DNA from: Pseudomonas sediminis
GTDB taxonomy: Bacteria > Pseudomonadota > Gammaproteobacteria > Pseudomonadales > Pseudomonadaceae
Direction: 5' to 3'
Length of the DNA stretch: 64,000 nucleotides
Assembly: GCF_002741105.1 (NCBI RefSeq)
Contig: NZ_NIQU01000001.1
Span: 930,001-994,000, forward strand
Below, in pieces: positions 9,592-19,852 of the stretch. The first letter of the stretch is position 1. The number at the start of each line of letters is the position of its first letter. Position numbers and translations under genes: made by a program. Under the pieces are notes generated by a model. The model was not told where the DNA came from, ran no database searches, and saw only the letters and a program-made list of their open reading frames with translations.

Positions 9592-10574
9592 TGCGCAACC
9601 ACCTCCTTGCACTCGGTCTGTTGGCCGGCGTCGCGCACGCCGAGCCAGTGGTGCTGGAAGAACTGAAGTTGCAGGCTGAGTACCCGGTGACGGAAATGCC
9701 CAGCGGCAATCTATCCGGCCTGGCCATGTGTGGCGACACGATATGGGCGGTGTCCGACCGCGACGACGACCGTATCTACCAACTGCATCGTGAAGAGGGC
9801 CTGCTGCGCGCCGACGCGGAAACCTTCGTCGCCCCTGAACCGCCCGAGAGCGCTCTACCCTGGGGCCTGCGCATGCGCAACTGGGCGGCTGGCCTGGTAC
9901 GTGGCGGCAAGCTGGATTTCGAAGGCCTGTCGTGCGATGCGCAGGGCAACCGTTACCTGGCCAGCGAAACCCGTGCCGCCGTGTTGCAGGTCAGCAGCAA
10001 CGGCAACGCACAGTGGCTCAACTTGCCCAGCGGCCTGGTGCGCCAGGCGCGCGCCAGCGGCATGCTGCTGCATTTCAACCAGGGCTTCGAAGGCATCGCC
10101 ATCGACCCGGCAGGCGAACGCCTGTGGTTGGCAGCGGAACAACGTCGTCGCGGCCTGACCGTGTTGCATCGGCGCGGCAGTAGCTGGCGCTGCACGGGCG
10201 GTTGCGTGCTGACCAGCGATAGCGGTGATGAACCCTCCCCGGAAGCCCTCGGCGGCCATTCGGCCCCTCGCGACTTCTCCGGCCTGGCCTATTTCGGCGA
10301 AAAACTCTTCACCCTGGAACGCCAGGCTCATCGTATCTGCCGCCGCACGCTGAGCGACGGTATTGCGGATATCTGCTGGTCATTCGCCGCCGAGGCACTG
10401 ACCGAGCCGCGCCGCTATACGCCCAACTACGGCATGGCCGAAGCGCTGTGGATCGATAAGGACGGGGCCTGGATCGGCGTCGACAACGGCAGCCAGACCC
10501 GCGCCGATGGTGAAGAACGCCCCATCGTCTGGCGTTTCGCTGCGCCCAAGGGCGGCTGGAGCCGGCGCCCGTGA
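9591..10574 (+). CDS. Secreted esterase-like protein of the phytase-like family
   Basis: The 327-residue protein has a short N-terminal signal sequence (MRNHLLALGLLAGVAHA) and probably acts in the periplasm. The body resembles the esterase-like-activity-of-phytase (beta-propeller) family: it begins with SGLAMCGDTIWAVSDRDDDRIYQL and repeats propeller-type strands such as FEGLSCDAQGNRYLASE, FEGIAIDPAGERLWLAAE and FSGLAYFGEKLFTLER. Acidic DRDDD and GVDNGSQ loops could bind metal. The substrate is unknown. The start overlaps the parE stop by one base (TGATG) and the next gene overlaps its end by four bases, so it is embedded in the parE-parC operon. Confidence 0.75.
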   Translation: MRNHLLALGLLAGVAHAEPVVLEELKLQAEYPVTEMPSGNLSGLAMCGDTIWAVSDRDDDRIYQLHREEGLLRADAETFVAPEPPESALPWGLRMRNWAAGLVRGGKLDFEGLSCDAQGNRYLASETRAAVLQVSSNGNAQWLNLPSGLVRQARASGMLLHFNQGFEGIAIDPAGERLWLAAEQRRRGLTVLHRRGSSWRCTGGCVLTSDSGDEPSPEALGGHSAPRDFSGLAYFGEKLFTLERQAHRICRRTLSDGIADICWSFAAEALTEPRRYTPNYGMAEALWIDKDGAWIGVDNGSQTRADGEERPIVWRFAAPKGGWSRRP

Positions 10575-11095
10575 GTGAGCAGACGCCCGGCCGCCGTGCC
10601 GGACGCGTGATGTGGGTGCTCGCCTGGGGTGCCGGTCTGCTGCTGGCCACGCATTTCTTCGGCAACTGGGAAGATCGCCAGCGCAATCCCAACCAGGCGC
10701 CGCAATCGCTACATGGCGATGGCTTCGTCGAAGTCAGCCTGGCCAGCAGCCGTCAGGGGCATTACGTGGTCAATGGCCAGATCGATGGGCAGAACGTGAC
10801 CTTCCTGCTTGATACCGGCGCTACCCAGGTGGCGATCCCCAGCACGGTTGCCGAGCAGCTTGGCCTGCAACGCGGCGCACCGATCATCATCAGCACTGCC
10901 AATGGCCGTGCCACCGGGCATCGCACACGGCTGGACAGCCTGCGCCTGGGCGATATCGAACTGCGTGACGTCGCCGCACTGATCGCTCCCGGCATGGACG
11001 GTGACGACGTGCTGCTGGGCATGAGCGCCCTGAAACAACTCGAATTCAGTCAGAAGGGCGGCACCCTGGTGCTGCGCCAATCAACCTTGCAATGA
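10571..11095 (+). CDS. Membrane-anchored retropepsin-like aspartic protease (TIGR02281-type)
   Basis: The 174-residue protein has an N-terminal transmembrane anchor ([19 protein letters not shown]) followed by a single clan AA aspartic protease domain facing the periplasm. The catalytic motif is [13 protein letters not shown], with a later [14 protein letters not shown] flap region and the [10 protein letters not shown] block typical of bacterial retropepsins, which act as dimers. It starts with GTG and overlaps the preceding gene by four bases. Its substrate is unknown. It ends seven bases before parC, so it is translated in the same operon. Confidence 0.85.
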   Translation: MSEQTPGRRAGRVMWVLAWGAGLLLATHFFGNWEDRQRNPNQAPQSLHGDGFVEVSLASSRQGHYVVNGQIDGQNVTFLLDTGATQVAIPSTVAEQLGLQRGAPIIISTANGRATGHRTRLDSLRLGDIELRDVAALIAPGMDGDDVLLGMSALKQLEFSQKGGTLVLRQSTLQ

Positions 11096-11102
11096 GGCCC
11101 GC

Positions 11103-13352
11103 ATGAGCGAATCCCTCGATTTGAGCCTGGAAGGCGTTGAACGCCGGTCACTCGCCGACTTCACCGAGCAGGCTTATCTCAACTACTCCATGTACGTGAT
11201 CATGGACCGCGCCCTGCCGCACATCGGCGACGGCCTGAAGCCCGTACAGCGCCGTATCGTTTACGCCATGAGTGAGCTGGGCCTGGACGCCGACTCCAAG
11301 CACAAGAAGTCGGCGCGTACCGTCGGTGACGTGCTCGGCAAGTTTCACCCACACGGCGACAGCGCCTGCTACGAAGCCATGGTGCTGATGGCGCAGCCGT
11401 TCAGCTATCGCTACACCCTGGTCGACGGCCAAGGCAACTGGGGCGCGCCGGACGATCCCAAATCCTTCGCTGCCATGCGCTACACCGAGGCGCGCCTGTC
11501 GCGTTACTCGGAAGTGTTGCTGTCCGAACTGGGCCAAGGCACGGTCGACTGGGTGCCGAACTTCGACGGCACGATGAACGAGCCGGCGACCCTGCCGGCA
11601 CGCTTGCCCAACCTGCTGCTCAACGGCACCACCGGCATCGCCGTGGGCATGGCCACCGACGTGCCGCCGCACAACCTGCGCGAGGTGGCCGCGGCCTGCG
11701 TGCGTCTGCTGGATGAGCCGAGCGCCACGGTCGAGCAGCTCTGCGAGCATATCCAGGGCCCTGACTTCCCCACCGAAGCCGAAGTCATCACGCCCAAGGC
11801 CGACCTGCTGAAGATCTACGAAACCGGCCGCGGCTCGGTGCGCATGCGCGCCGTGTACAGTGTTGAGGACGGTGACATCGTCGTCACCGCCCTGCCGCAT
11901 CAGGTCTCCGGGTCCAAGGTGCTGGAGCAGATCGCGGCACAGATGCAGGCCAAGAAGCTGCCGATGGTCGCTGACCTGCGTGATGAGTCGGACCATGAGA
12001 ACCCGTGCCGCATCGTCATCATCCCGCGCTCCAACCGCGTCGACGCAGATGAACTGATGACTCACCTGTTCGCCACCACCGACCTGGAATCCAGCTACCG
12101 GGTCAACACCAACGTCATCGGTCTTGATGGTAAGCCGCAGGTCAAGGACCTGCGCACCCTGCTCAGCGAGTGGCTGGTGTACCGCGTCGGCACAGTACGT
12201 CGTCGCCTGCAGTTCCGCCTGGACAAGGTGGAAAAGCGCCTGCACCTGTTGGAAGGTTTGTTGATTGCCTTCCTCAACCTCGACGAGGTGATCCGCATCA
12301 TCCGCACCGAGGATTCGCCCAAGCCGGTGCTGATGGAAACCTTCGGTCTCACCGATGTGCAGGCTGATTACATTCTCGACACCCGCCTGCGCCAACTGGC
12401 CCGCCTGGAAGAAATGAAGATCCGTGGCGAGCAGGACGAGCTGGCCAAGGAGCGCGAGAAGCTACTGGCCCTGCTCGGCAGCGAAGCCAAGCTGAAGAAG
12501 CTGGTGCGCAAGGAAATCATCGAGGACGCCGAGAAGTACGGCGATGACCGCCGCTCGCCGATCGTCGCCCGCGCCGAAGCCAAGGCCCTGTCGGAAACCG
12601 AGCTGATGCCGACCGAACCGGTCACCGTGGTGCTCTCGGAAAAAGGCTGGGTGCGCTGCGCCAAGGGCCATGATATCGACGCCACCGGCCTGTCCTACAA
12701 GGCCGGCGACGGCTTCAAGGCGGCCGCACCGGGCCGTTCGAACCAGTACGCGGTGTTTATCGACTCGACAGGCAGGAGTTATTCGCTCGCCGCCCACAGC
12801 CTGCCGTCGGCGCGCGGCCAGGGTGAACCGCTGACCGGTCGTCTGACACCGCCACCGGGTGCGACCTTCGAATGCGTGATGCTGCCGGAGGACAACGCGC
12901 TGTACGTGATCGCCTCCGACGCCGGCTACGGCTTCGTGGTCAAGGGCGAGGATCTGCAGGCCAAGAACAAGGCAGGCAAGGCGCTCCTGACCCTGCCCAA
13001 CGGCGCCAAAGTGGTCGCCCCCAAGCCCGTCAGCAATCTGGAAGACGGCTGGCTGGCCGCGGTGACCACCGAAGGCCGCCTGCTGCTGTTCAAGGTCACC
13101 GATCTGCCGCAACTGGGCAAAGGCAAGGGCAACAAGATCATCGGCATTCCGGGTGAGCGAGTGGCGTCACGCGAGGAGTATTTGACCGATCTGGCCGTGC
13201 TGCCCAGCGGCGCCAGTTTGGTTTTGCAGGCCGGGAAGCGTACCCTGACACTCAAAGCCGACGATCTCGAGCACTACAAGGGCGAGCGCGGCCGACGTGG
13301 CAACAAACTGCCGCGCGGCTTCCAGCGCGTCGACCAGCTTCTGGTGGAATAG
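11103..13352 (+). CDS. parC: DNA topoisomerase IV subunit A
   Basis: ParC is the DNA-cleaving subunit of topoisomerase IV. The 749-residue protein has the N-terminal breakage-reunion domain ([20 protein letters not shown]) with catalytic Tyr127 in [11 protein letters not shown], and a C-terminal beta-pinwheel DNA-wrapping domain. In the quinolone-resistance-determining region, Ser87 and Glu91 (P. aeruginosa numbering coincides) are both the wild-type residues, so no common target-site resistance change is seen here. The start at ATG 11103 follows the protease gene closely. Confidence 0.98.
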   Translation: MSESLDLSLEGVERRSLADFTEQAYLNYSMYVIMDRALPHIGDGLKPVQRRIVYAMSELGLDADSKHKKSARTVGDVLGKFHPHGDSACYEAMVLMAQPFSYRYTLVDGQGNWGAPDDPKSFAAMRYTEARLSRYSEVLLSELGQGTVDWVPNFDGTMNEPATLPARLPNLLLNGTTGIAVGMATDVPPHNLREVAAACVRLLDEPSATVEQLCEHIQGPDFPTEAEVITPKADLLKIYETGRGSVRMRAVYSVEDGDIVVTALPHQVSGSKVLEQIAAQMQAKKLPMVADLRDESDHENPCRIVIIPRSNRVDADELMTHLFATTDLESSYRVNTNVIGLDGKPQVKDLRTLLSEWLVYRVGTVRRRLQFRLDKVEKRLHLLEGLLIAFLNLDEVIRIIRTEDSPKPVLMETFGLTDVQADYILDTRLRQLARLEEMKIRGEQDELAKEREKLLALLGSEAKLKKLVRKEIIEDAEKYGDDRRSPIVARAEAKALSETELMPTEPVTVVLSEKGWVRCAKGHDIDATGLSYKAGDGFKAAAPGRSNQYAVFIDSTGRSYSLAAHSLPSARGQGEPLTGRLTPPPGATFECVMLPEDNALYVIASDAGYGFVVKGEDLQAKNKAGKALLTLPNGAKVVAPKPVSNLEDGWLAAVTTEGRLLLFKVTDLPQLGKGKGNKIIGIPGERVASREEYLTDLAVLPSGASLVLQAGKRTLTLKADDLEHYKGERGRRGNKLPRGFQRVDQLLVE

Positions 13353-13448
13353 CGTCGGCAACACGCCCCGTTCTTCCGGGAAATCCGCGCTACCAGCCGG
13401 CAGTCAAGGCTGGAGTCGTGGCGCGGTTTGACGGATGATACGCGCCCC

Positions 13449-13468
13449 GGGTCATGCGCGAATGACCC
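13449..13468. other. Hairpin after parC
   Basis: GGGTCAT at 13449-13455 pairs with ATGACCC at 13462-13468 around a six-base loop, in the 171-base gap between parC and the lipoprotein gene. Only a weak C/T run follows, so it is a possible but unproven terminator. Confidence 0.35.
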
Positions 13469-13523
13469 CTTGAATGATATGGGTTCGATGTGCAGCTGCC
13501 CCAAAAGCGGCTGCCTGGGATTG

Positions 13524-14246
13524 ATGATGATTGTAGTACGCCCCGTGGCCCTGCTTTTGACCACACTGCTCGTATTGAGCGGTTGCAGCCTGCTGCAGCA
13601 GAAGCCGGTGCCTCTTTACCAACTCGATAGCGGTAGTGCCGTAACGCCGACCAAGGACAACGGTGTAACCGTACTGGTCGGTCCGATCAGCGTGGCAGAT
13701 TACCTGCGCCAGCAGAATTTGCTGCAACGCCAGGCAGACGGCAGCCTGGTCGCGGCTCAGGATGCGCGCTGGGCCAGCGGCCTGGCCAACGACATCGACC
13801 AGCAGATGCTGCGCCAGTTGGCCTGGCGTCTGGACAGCCAGCGCCTGGTGCTGGCCCCGGCGGCGCCCGGCTTCAGCGCCGATGCGCAGGTCATGCTGAC
13901 CATTACACGCCTGGACTCCGGCCCAACTCAACCCGCCGTACTCGAAGCGCAATGGCGCCTGCTCGACCGCCGAGGACAACTGCGCGACAGCCGCCTGATT
14001 CGCCTGGAAGAGCCGCACAACGGGCCTCTGGCTGAACAGGTCAAGGCGCAGAGCGCCCTGCTGCAACGCCTGGCCGCGGAACTGGCGGTGGCCATCCAGC
14101 CCATCGCAGCGGCTGAGCCCACGCCTGAGCCCCCGCGCAAAAAGACCCCGATCGCCAAAGCCAAACCGCAGGAACCTGCAGCTACCGGGCCGAAAATCCC
14201 GGTGGCAGAACCCATCAAGATCGATACGGAAGTCTTCCGTTTCTAA
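13524..14246 (+). CDS. PqiC/DUF330-type ABC transport auxiliary lipoprotein
   Basis: The protein (240 residues from the chosen start) has a lipoprotein signal peptide ending in the lipobox LSGC, then a domain matching the ABC-type transport auxiliary component family (PqiC/YmbA-like): VLVGPISVADYLRQQNLL, WASGLANDIDQQMLRQLA and LDSGPTQPAVLEAQWRL. Such lipoproteins attach to the inner face of the outer membrane and work with MCE-domain lipid-transport systems. No MCE or permease gene is adjacent. The C-terminus is a Pro/Lys-rich tail. The start is ATG 13524 (or the next codon, 13527), since the lipobox then lies at a normal distance; a longer frame from 13428 would bury the signal peptide. Confidence 0.8.
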   Translation: MMIVVRPVALLLTTLLVLSGCSLLQQKPVPLYQLDSGSAVTPTKDNGVTVLVGPISVADYLRQQNLLQRQADGSLVAAQDARWASGLANDIDQQMLRQLAWRLDSQRLVLAPAAPGFSADAQVMLTITRLDSGPTQPAVLEAQWRLLDRRGQLRDSRLIRLEEPHNGPLAEQVKAQSALLQRLAAELAVAIQPIAAAEPTPEPPRKKTPIAKAKPQEPAATGPKIPVAEPIKIDTEVFRF

Positions 14247-14276
14247 ACAAAAAGCCCGCAATTGCGGGCTTTTTGT
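14247..14276. terminator. Bidirectional terminator, perfect 30-base palindrome
   Basis: Two 15-base arms (14247-14261 and 14262-14276) are exact reverse complements, giving a G+C-rich stem flanked by A and T runs. It begins right after the lipoprotein stop codon and lies between converging genes, so it can end transcription from both sides. Confidence 0.9.
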
Positions 14277-14302
14277 TTGCGACCAGGACGCACTGGGACG
14301 CT

Positions 14303-15503
14303 CTATTTGAGCTCGCCGGAACTCTTGCCCAGCACCCGACGCGCGACGATCAGCAACTGAATCTGCTGAGTACCCTCGAAAATATCGAGAATCTTCGAGT
14401 CGCGCGCCCACTTCTCCAGCAGCTCATCCTCGCCATAACCGAGGGCGCCGGCCAGCTCGACGCACTTGAGCGTCACCTCGCTGGCCACGCGCCCGGCCTT
14501 GGCCTTGGCGATGGAGGCCTCTTTCGAGTTGGGTAGCTTGTTGTCGGCCATCCACGCCGCTTTCAGCGTCAGCAGACGCGCAGCCTCCCATTCCGCCTCC
14601 AGGCGATACAGCGTAGCCTCGGCATGACTGACGCTGAGCAGTGGCTTGGCGTAATCGAAGCGACAGCCGGCCTTGCTCAGCAGCTCACTAGCACGCTCCA
14701 GGGCGGCGCGAGCCACACCGACGGCCATCCCGGCGACCAGCGGGCGGGTGTTATCGAAAGTCTCCATGACCCCGGCGAAGCCTTTCTGCACGTCGATCTC
14801 GGCATTGCCCAGCAGGTTGGCAGCCGGCACCCGACAGTCGCTGAAGCTGATCGAGGCCGTATCGGACGCCTTGATCCCCAACTTCTTCTCCAGACGGGTA
14901 ACCGTCATCCCGGGCGTACCCTTTTCGACCACGAAGGATTTGATCGCCGCTCGGCCCAGACGCTTGTCCAGGCTGGCCCACACCACCACCGAGTCCGCTC
15001 GCTCGCCAGATGTAACGAAGATCTTTTCGCCATTGAGGATGTAATGATCACCATCCTTCACCGCCGTGGTGCGAATTGCCGCCGAGTCGGAGCCGCATCC
15101 CGGCTCGGTAATGGCCATGGCCGCCCAGGTTCTGCCGAAGCGTGTCAGTTGCTCGTCATTGGCCACCGCCGCGATGGCCGCGTTGCCCAGCCCCTGGCGA
15201 GGCATGGCCAGCAATAGGCCAACGTCGCCCCAGCACAGCTCCATCACACCGAGCAGCGCCGCCATATTGCCGCCGTTCCTGTTGCTCACGGGCCGCACCA
15301 CGCTTGCTGGCCGAACCAGCGCCGACGGCCTCGGGAGAGCCTTCGTTCATGCCGTCGAGCAGCGCGGCAAGCAGATCCAGCTCCTTGGGATAGGCGTGCT
15401 CGACCTTGTCATACTTGCGCGAGATTGGCCGGAAATAGTGCTTGGCCACCTGTCCAGCCTGGTGTTGCAGGCCTCGGAATTTCTTCGGAGTTTCCAGATT
15501 CAT
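14303..15503 (-). pseudogene. Acyl-CoA dehydrogenase gene interrupted by a frameshift
   Basis: The gene encodes a FadE-like FAD-dependent acyl-CoA dehydrogenase, a homologue of the PA4995-type gene. The N-terminal part starts at ATG 15503 (MNLETPKKFRGLQHQAGQV) and stays in one frame through a GSASKRG segment near 15300. The rest (VSNRNGGNMAALLGVMELCW to the end) continues in another frame. The span of 1201 bases is one more than a multiple of three, consistent with a single extra base at about 15275-15302. The downstream portion has the family ITEPGCGSDSAA, FVTSGERAD and LDIFEGTQQIQLLIARR-type motifs intact. If the shift is real, the enzyme is inactive or truncated; a sequencing error would also explain it. 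Confidence 0.8.
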
Positions 15504-15513
15504 CGTTGCCACC

Positions 15514-16794
15514 CTATAGATGAAGGCCGCCAGCGAGCACGGCGACGCTGCGCAGGTCGCGATACCAGCGCTCGACCGGGGGCTCCTGGGTAAAACCATG
15601 GCCGCCGAGCAGTTGCACCGCATCGGAGCCGATCTTCATCGCCTTTTCCGCACAGAGCAGACGCGCCAGGTAAGCCTCGCGGCGAAATGGCAAGCCGGCC
15701 TCGGCACGTGCACAGGCACGCCAGGTCAACAGACGCATGGCATCCAGTTCGATGGCGATATCGGCCACCATAAAGGCCACCCCCTGACGGTGGCTGATCG
15801 GCTCACCGAACGCCTGGCGCTCGTTGCAGTAAGTCATCACGAAGCCCAGCGCGGCCTGGCCCGTCCCCACAGCCAGTGCGCAGAACGCCAGCGCGCCGAG
15901 GTCGAGAAAGGCCTTAAAGTCGAACCCCTTGCCGGCCAGGCGGCAGTCGCTCGGCACCTTGACGCCCTTTAGTTGGATACGCGCCAGCCCGCAAGCCTTG
16001 AGCCCCATGCAAGGCTCGGCACGGCGACTGACACCCTTGCTCGCCGCGTCGACGACGAACAGCGCTGGACCATCGCCCGCCTGGGCGCTGACAACCAGCC
16101 GGCTTGCCTCCAGCCCCGCGATGACCAATGTCTTCTCACCGTCGAGCAGATAGTGCTTGCCGCGCTTGCGCGCCCGCGTCGCCGGCTGAGCTGGGTCGGC
16201 CAGCACACCAGGCTCATTGACAGCCAAGGCGAAGACTGGCGCGCGTTCCTCAGCGACGAACGCCGGCAGCCAGGCGGCCTGCTGCTCCGCAGTGCCCCAG
16301 CGGCGAATGCAGTTGGCAGCCGACAGCGGCACCAATAACGCGGCTGCCAGGGAAAAGTCGCCCTGCGCCAGGCTCTCGGCGATCAGCGCATTGCTCAATA
16401 CCGTACGCTCACCGGCCAGACCACCTTGCGCTTCACCGACGCCATAGTGAGCCAGGCTCAACTCATGGGCCTGGTTGATCAACGCAGCAGGCACCCGTGC
16501 CTGAGCGTCGGCCTCATGCGCAGCGGGGCGCAACACGTCTAGGGCGAAGCCTTGCAGCATATCCACCAGCATCTGCTGCTCATCGGTCAAGGACAGGTCG
16601 AACAGATCACCCGCCGCAGGACACGCCTCGCGCGGCTTGCTCGCTGCACGTCCGGCAGCCAGACGAAAACTGGCGCGACTACCGCTGTAGACGAGTTTTT
16701 CGAAGGACTTGCGTACCTTGAGGCGATCCGGCCAGTCGGCCTGGGCCAGTTTGCTCAGTACGCTCAGCGCCTGGCCCTGTACATCGACAACCAT
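15514..16794 (-). CDS. Acyl-CoA dehydrogenase family protein
   Basis: The 426-residue protein is an acyl-CoA dehydrogenase homologue of the PA4994 type. Recognisable parts are the N-terminal helical domain (SLTDEQQMLVDMLQGFALDVLRPAAHEADA), a middle beta domain (KRGKHYLLDGEKTLVIAGLEASRL) and the C-terminal domain ending in LLGGHGFTQEPPVERWYRDL. Its first ~60 residues form a family-specific extension. It lies 10 bases upstream of the frameshifted dehydrogenase gene on the same strand, so the two form an operon. Substrate is unknown; the divergent sequence suggests a non-canonical acyl chain. Confidence 0.88.
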   Translation of the reverse strand: MVVDVQGQALSVLSKLAQADWPDRLKVRKSFEKLVYSGSRASFRLAAGRAASKPREACPAAGDLFDLSLTDEQQMLVDMLQGFALDVLRPAAHEADAQARVPAALINQAHELSLAHYGVGEAQGGLAGERTVLSNALIAESLAQGDFSLAAALLVPLSAANCIRRWGTAEQQAAWLPAFVAEERAPVFALAVNEPGVLADPAQPATRARKRGKHYLLDGEKTLVIAGLEASRLVVSAQAGDGPALFVVDAASKGVSRRAEPCMGLKACGLARIQLKGVKVPSDCRLAGKGFDFKAFLDLGALAFCALAVGTGQAALGFVMTYCNERQAFGEPISHRQGVAFMVADIAIELDAMRLLTWRACARAEAGLPFRREAYLARLLCAEKAMKIGSDAVQLLGGHGFTQEPPVERWYRDLRSVAVLAGGLHL

Positions 16795-16914
16795 GGCATC
16801 TCACTCCAGAGAGGAATGCCATTGATGATGAAGTCAGAACCGGAGAGTGCCTATGACCCTCAAGCCGCCGCCGGGCGGCAATCGGGTCAAGCCATGACTG
16901 GAAACGAACAGACG

Positions 16915-16936
16915 GAGCAAGACTCGCGCCTTGCTC
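16915..16936 (-). terminator. Possible terminator of the msbA-mig-14-dnpA-hldE operon
   Basis: GAGCAAG at 16915-16921 pairs with CTTGCTC at 16930-16936, just beyond the hldE stop codon on the minus strand. The following minus-strand sequence is only moderately T-rich, so the call is tentative. Confidence 0.4.
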
Positions 16937-16945
16937 AGCCCGCGT

Positions 16946-18367
16946 TCACTTGCTGCGAATCTTCTCGACGATTGCCGTGGTGGAGCTGTTCTCCACCAGA
17001 CCAAGCACGCGCACTTCGCCGCCATAGGCCTGGACGATGTCGGCACCGACCACCTGGTCGACATCATAGTCACCGCCCTTGACCAGCACATCTGGCTGCA
17101 CCTGCTTGAGCAGGCGCTCGGGCGTGTCTTCACTGAAGCTCACCACCCAGTCCACCGCCCCCAGGCCAGCGAGTACCGCCATACGGCGGTCGACCGCATT
17201 GATGGGGCGGCCGGGGCCTTTCAGACGGGTGACCGAAGCGTCGTCGTTGATAGCCACGATCAGACGATCGCCCTGCGCGCGCGCCTGCTCCAGGTAGGTC
17301 ACGTGACCGGCGTGAAGGATATCGAAACAGCCATTGGTGAAGACGATCTTCTCGCCATGGGCGCGGGCATCTTCGATGGCGATCAGCAATTGATCCAGGC
17401 TCAGTACGCCACGCTCGGAACCTTCTTCGCGCTGCACCGCACGACGCAGCTCGGGCGCGCTGATGGCTGCAGTGCCCAGCTTGCCGACGACGATGCCAGC
17501 GGCCAGATTGGCCAGGGCCACCGCCAGCGGCAGCTCCTCGCCCGCCGCGATGGAGGCGGCCAGGGTGGAAATCACCGTATCGCCTGCGCCTGTGACGTCG
17601 AACACTTCACGGGCACGGGCCGGCAGATGCAGTGGCGCATGCTCCGGGCGCAGCAGGGTCATGCCGTGCTCGCCGCGAGTCACCAGCAAAGCGCCCAGCT
17701 CCAATTCGCGCATCAGCTTGGCGCCTTTGCTGACCAACTCGGCCTCATCGGCACAACCGCCGACGATCAGCTCGAACTCGTGCAGGTTAGGCGTGATCAA
17801 ACTGGCACCACGGTAGATGGAAAAGTCCTTGCCCTTGGGATCGGCCAGCACCGCAATGCCCTTGTTGCGCGCCGCCTGGATCAGCACCTGATGGTTCTGC
17901 AGCGCACCTTTACCATAGTCCGATAGCACCAGCACCTTGACCCCATCGAGCAGTGCATCGACCTCACGCGCCAGAGCGGCGGTGTCGGTTCTGAACGGTT
18001 CCTCGAAGTCCATGCGCAGCAACTGCTGGTGGCGGCTCATGACTCGCAGCTTGACGATGGTGGGCTGGTCATCGATACGCTGGAAATGGGTTTCCACCCC
18101 CACGCCCTGCAGGCTGTCGCTGAGGCTGTCGGCGGCTTCGTCCTCACCCGTGACGCCAACCAACAGCGCCCGCGCACCGAGTGCCGCGATATTCAGTGCC
18201 ACGTTGGCAGCACCACCTGGGCGGTCCTCGATCTGGTCGACACGCACCACGGGCACCGGGGCTTCGGGAGAAATCCGCGAGGTGCCGCCATGCCAGTAGC
18301 GATCGAGCATCACATCGCCCACTACCAGAACGGCAGCTTGGTCATAGCGGGGCATGGTCAGATTCAT
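16946..18367 (-). CDS. hldE: Bifunctional D-glycero-beta-D-manno-heptose-7-phosphate kinase / heptose-1-phosphate adenylyltransferase
   Basis: HldE carries out two steps of ADP-heptose synthesis for the LPS inner core. The 473-residue protein has an N-terminal ribokinase-type domain ([37 protein letters not shown] and DVTGAGDTV, where the Asp is the catalytic base) and a C-terminal nucleotidyltransferase domain with [17 protein letters not shown], containing the HXGH motif. The start at 18367 is chosen because GGAGCTCCC lies just before ATG and family proteins begin MxLxMPRxDQ; the frame extends 16 further codons without a ribosome site. It is the last gene of an operon with dnpA, mig-14 and msbA. 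Confidence 0.97.
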   Translation of the reverse strand: MNLTMPRYDQAAVLVVGDVMLDRYWHGGTSRISPEAPVPVVRVDQIEDRPGGAANVALNIAALGARALLVGVTGEDEAADSLSDSLQGVGVETHFQRIDDQPTIVKLRVMSRHQQLLRMDFEEPFRTDTAALAREVDALLDGVKVLVLSDYGKGALQNHQVLIQAARNKGIAVLADPKGKDFSIYRGASLITPNLHEFELIVGGCADEAELVSKGAKLMRELELGALLVTRGEHGMTLLRPEHAPLHLPARAREVFDVTGAGDTVISTLAASIAAGEELPLAVALANLAAGIVVGKLGTAAISAPELRRAVQREEGSERGVLSLDQLLIAIEDARAHGEKIVFTNGCFDILHAGHVTYLEQARAQGDRLIVAINDDASVTRLKGPGRPINAVDRRMAVLAGLGAVDWVVSFSEDTPERLLKQVQPDVLVKGGDYDVDQVVGADIVQAYGGEVRVLGLVENSSTTAIVEKIRSK

Positions 18368-18411
18368 GGGAGCTCCAAAGCAAAAAATGGAGAGAATAAT
18401 AACATGGGCAC

Positions 18412-19848
18412 TCACTCAGCCCGAACGTCCCGATCTGGTGACGTGCTCACCCAGAACAGCTCATGACGGCGTACTGCTTTACGGAAGAAATCATCCTGGC
18501 CGACTTCGGGCCAACGCCGCCCAGCCAGCACCCACTGAATTAAGCGGCGGAGGCGTTTTTTGAATGGCAATGGTGCCTGCAGATCATGCTGCATAGCCAA
18601 CGCCTGCGCCTTGTCCATCCGTACAGAATCTTTCAGAAGCGGGCTCCACAGTCCGTTGATCGACAGACCTGTATGGCAAGGGGGCAAAGATATGCCATTA
18701 CCAGCAGGTCCCATGGGCCAACGATCATTATCGTATAGGTGATTGGCATAGAGCAGACGCACCGCAGGGCGCCAATCACTGAGGGCAACGGCCTCGTCGA
18801 GAAGCTTACTGGTCTGGATGTGATCAGGGTGAGGATCTAGTTCAGGGTGAGGCAGAACTACCACCTCTGGACGAAAAGCGACAAGCAGAGCAGCCAGATC
18901 ACCAACAAGATTGCGCCACGATGGCACGCCGTCGACATCGCCAGGCAGAGTAATGGGATTAAAGCGGCGCACACTGCGTATATCCGACTCCCCCGACTCC
19001 AGAGACGGGAAAGCCTGCTCTGGAGCCGATGCCATGGGCGTCAGCTGAAGACAGTAGTATCCCAACTGCACGCACCGGCTTGCAGGGACCCCCCCCCACA
19101 GCGGAACAGCTAGGCTACTCCAGCTACGCAGACGCCCCTTGAGACGTGCCGCTGCGGCCTTGTCGAGCCCCATTCGCGCATAGTTATGAGCCTCGATCTC
19201 ACCTTGAGTAAGCGTCACAATAAAGGCCTCGTCACTTCGACTATAGAGACCAAAGGCAGCGAGCTCGGCATCGTCCGCATGCGGCGCGACGACCATCACA
19301 CGTCGCCTTGCATAATCAGGGTTTGAAAATGCGTATAACCGTACGTCAGGCGAAAGCCGACAGAAGCGCGTACGCAATCGCAGCTTTCCACTCTGCAACT
19401 CGGGCAACAAACCAGAAATATTGAGGTAACGCCGACCACACGCGCCTTGCTCAAAATCCTGCCTGTCGAGCACAGTCTCACCACAGATCAGAACATGGGG
19501 GTCTAACCAGCGTCCCAGCCAGGAGCTACGGATAAAGACTTCAAGAATAAGTGTATCCATTGCCTCCGTGAGATCGACGGCATCCAGAACTATCAGCCCC
19601 TTGTTCAATGTCCCGGTAGCAATCTGGCTCGAAGTAGGAAAGGAGTACTGGTAGTCGTCTCGCGGGGAGTAGAAGAGATGGTCAGAGAACCAAGCCTCGT
19701 GAGCAATCCAAGCCACCAGCAAAAGTACTGGCAGGCTACTCCAGCCAGCAAACCAGTCCAGCGCCACCATAATAGGTAGCGCCACAGCCATAGTAATGCG
19801 CTTGTTGCGCCGATGACGGCGCAACAGTCCTTGCTTACGTGTTTCCAT
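18412..19848 (-). CDS. dnpA: PIG-L family deacetylase (DnpA-like)
   Basis: The 478-residue protein resembles P. aeruginosa DnpA, a de-N-acetylase implicated in antibiotic tolerance and acting on an envelope sugar. After a basic N-terminus (RRHRRNKR) it has a membrane hairpin ([16 protein letters not shown] and [17 protein letters not shown]). The PIG-L domain begins with [17 protein letters not shown], where His190 and the two Asp match the zinc site and catalytic base. A later [11 protein letters not shown] segment supplies further His residues. ATG 19848 is four bases beyond the mig-14 stop; an upstream in-frame start at 19917 would sit inside mig-14. In PAO1 this gene lies next to ssg and wapH, not msbA. 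Confidence 0.82.
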   Translation of the reverse strand: METRKQGLLRRHRRNKRITMAVALPIMVALDWFAGWSSLPVLLLVAWIAHEAWFSDHLFYSPRDDYQYSFPTSSQIATGTLNKGLIVLDAVDLTEAMDTLILEVFIRSSWLGRWLDPHVLICGETVLDRQDFEQGACGRRYLNISGLLPELQSGKLRLRTRFCRLSPDVRLYAFSNPDYARRRVMVVAPHADDAELAAFGLYSRSDEAFIVTLTQGEIEAHNYARMGLDKAAAARLKGRLRSWSSLAVPLWGGVPASRCVQLGYYCLQLTPMASAPEQAFPSLESGESDIRSVRRFNPITLPGDVDGVPSWRNLVGDLAALLVAFRPEVVVLPHPELDPHPDHIQTSKLLDEAVALSDWRPAVRLLYANHLYDNDRWPMGPAGNGISLPPCHTGLSINGLWSPLLKDSVRMDKAQALAMQHDLQAPLPFKKRLRRLIQWVLAGRRWPEVGQDDFFRKAVRRHELFWVSTSPDRDVRAE

Positions 19849-19852
19849 TTCT

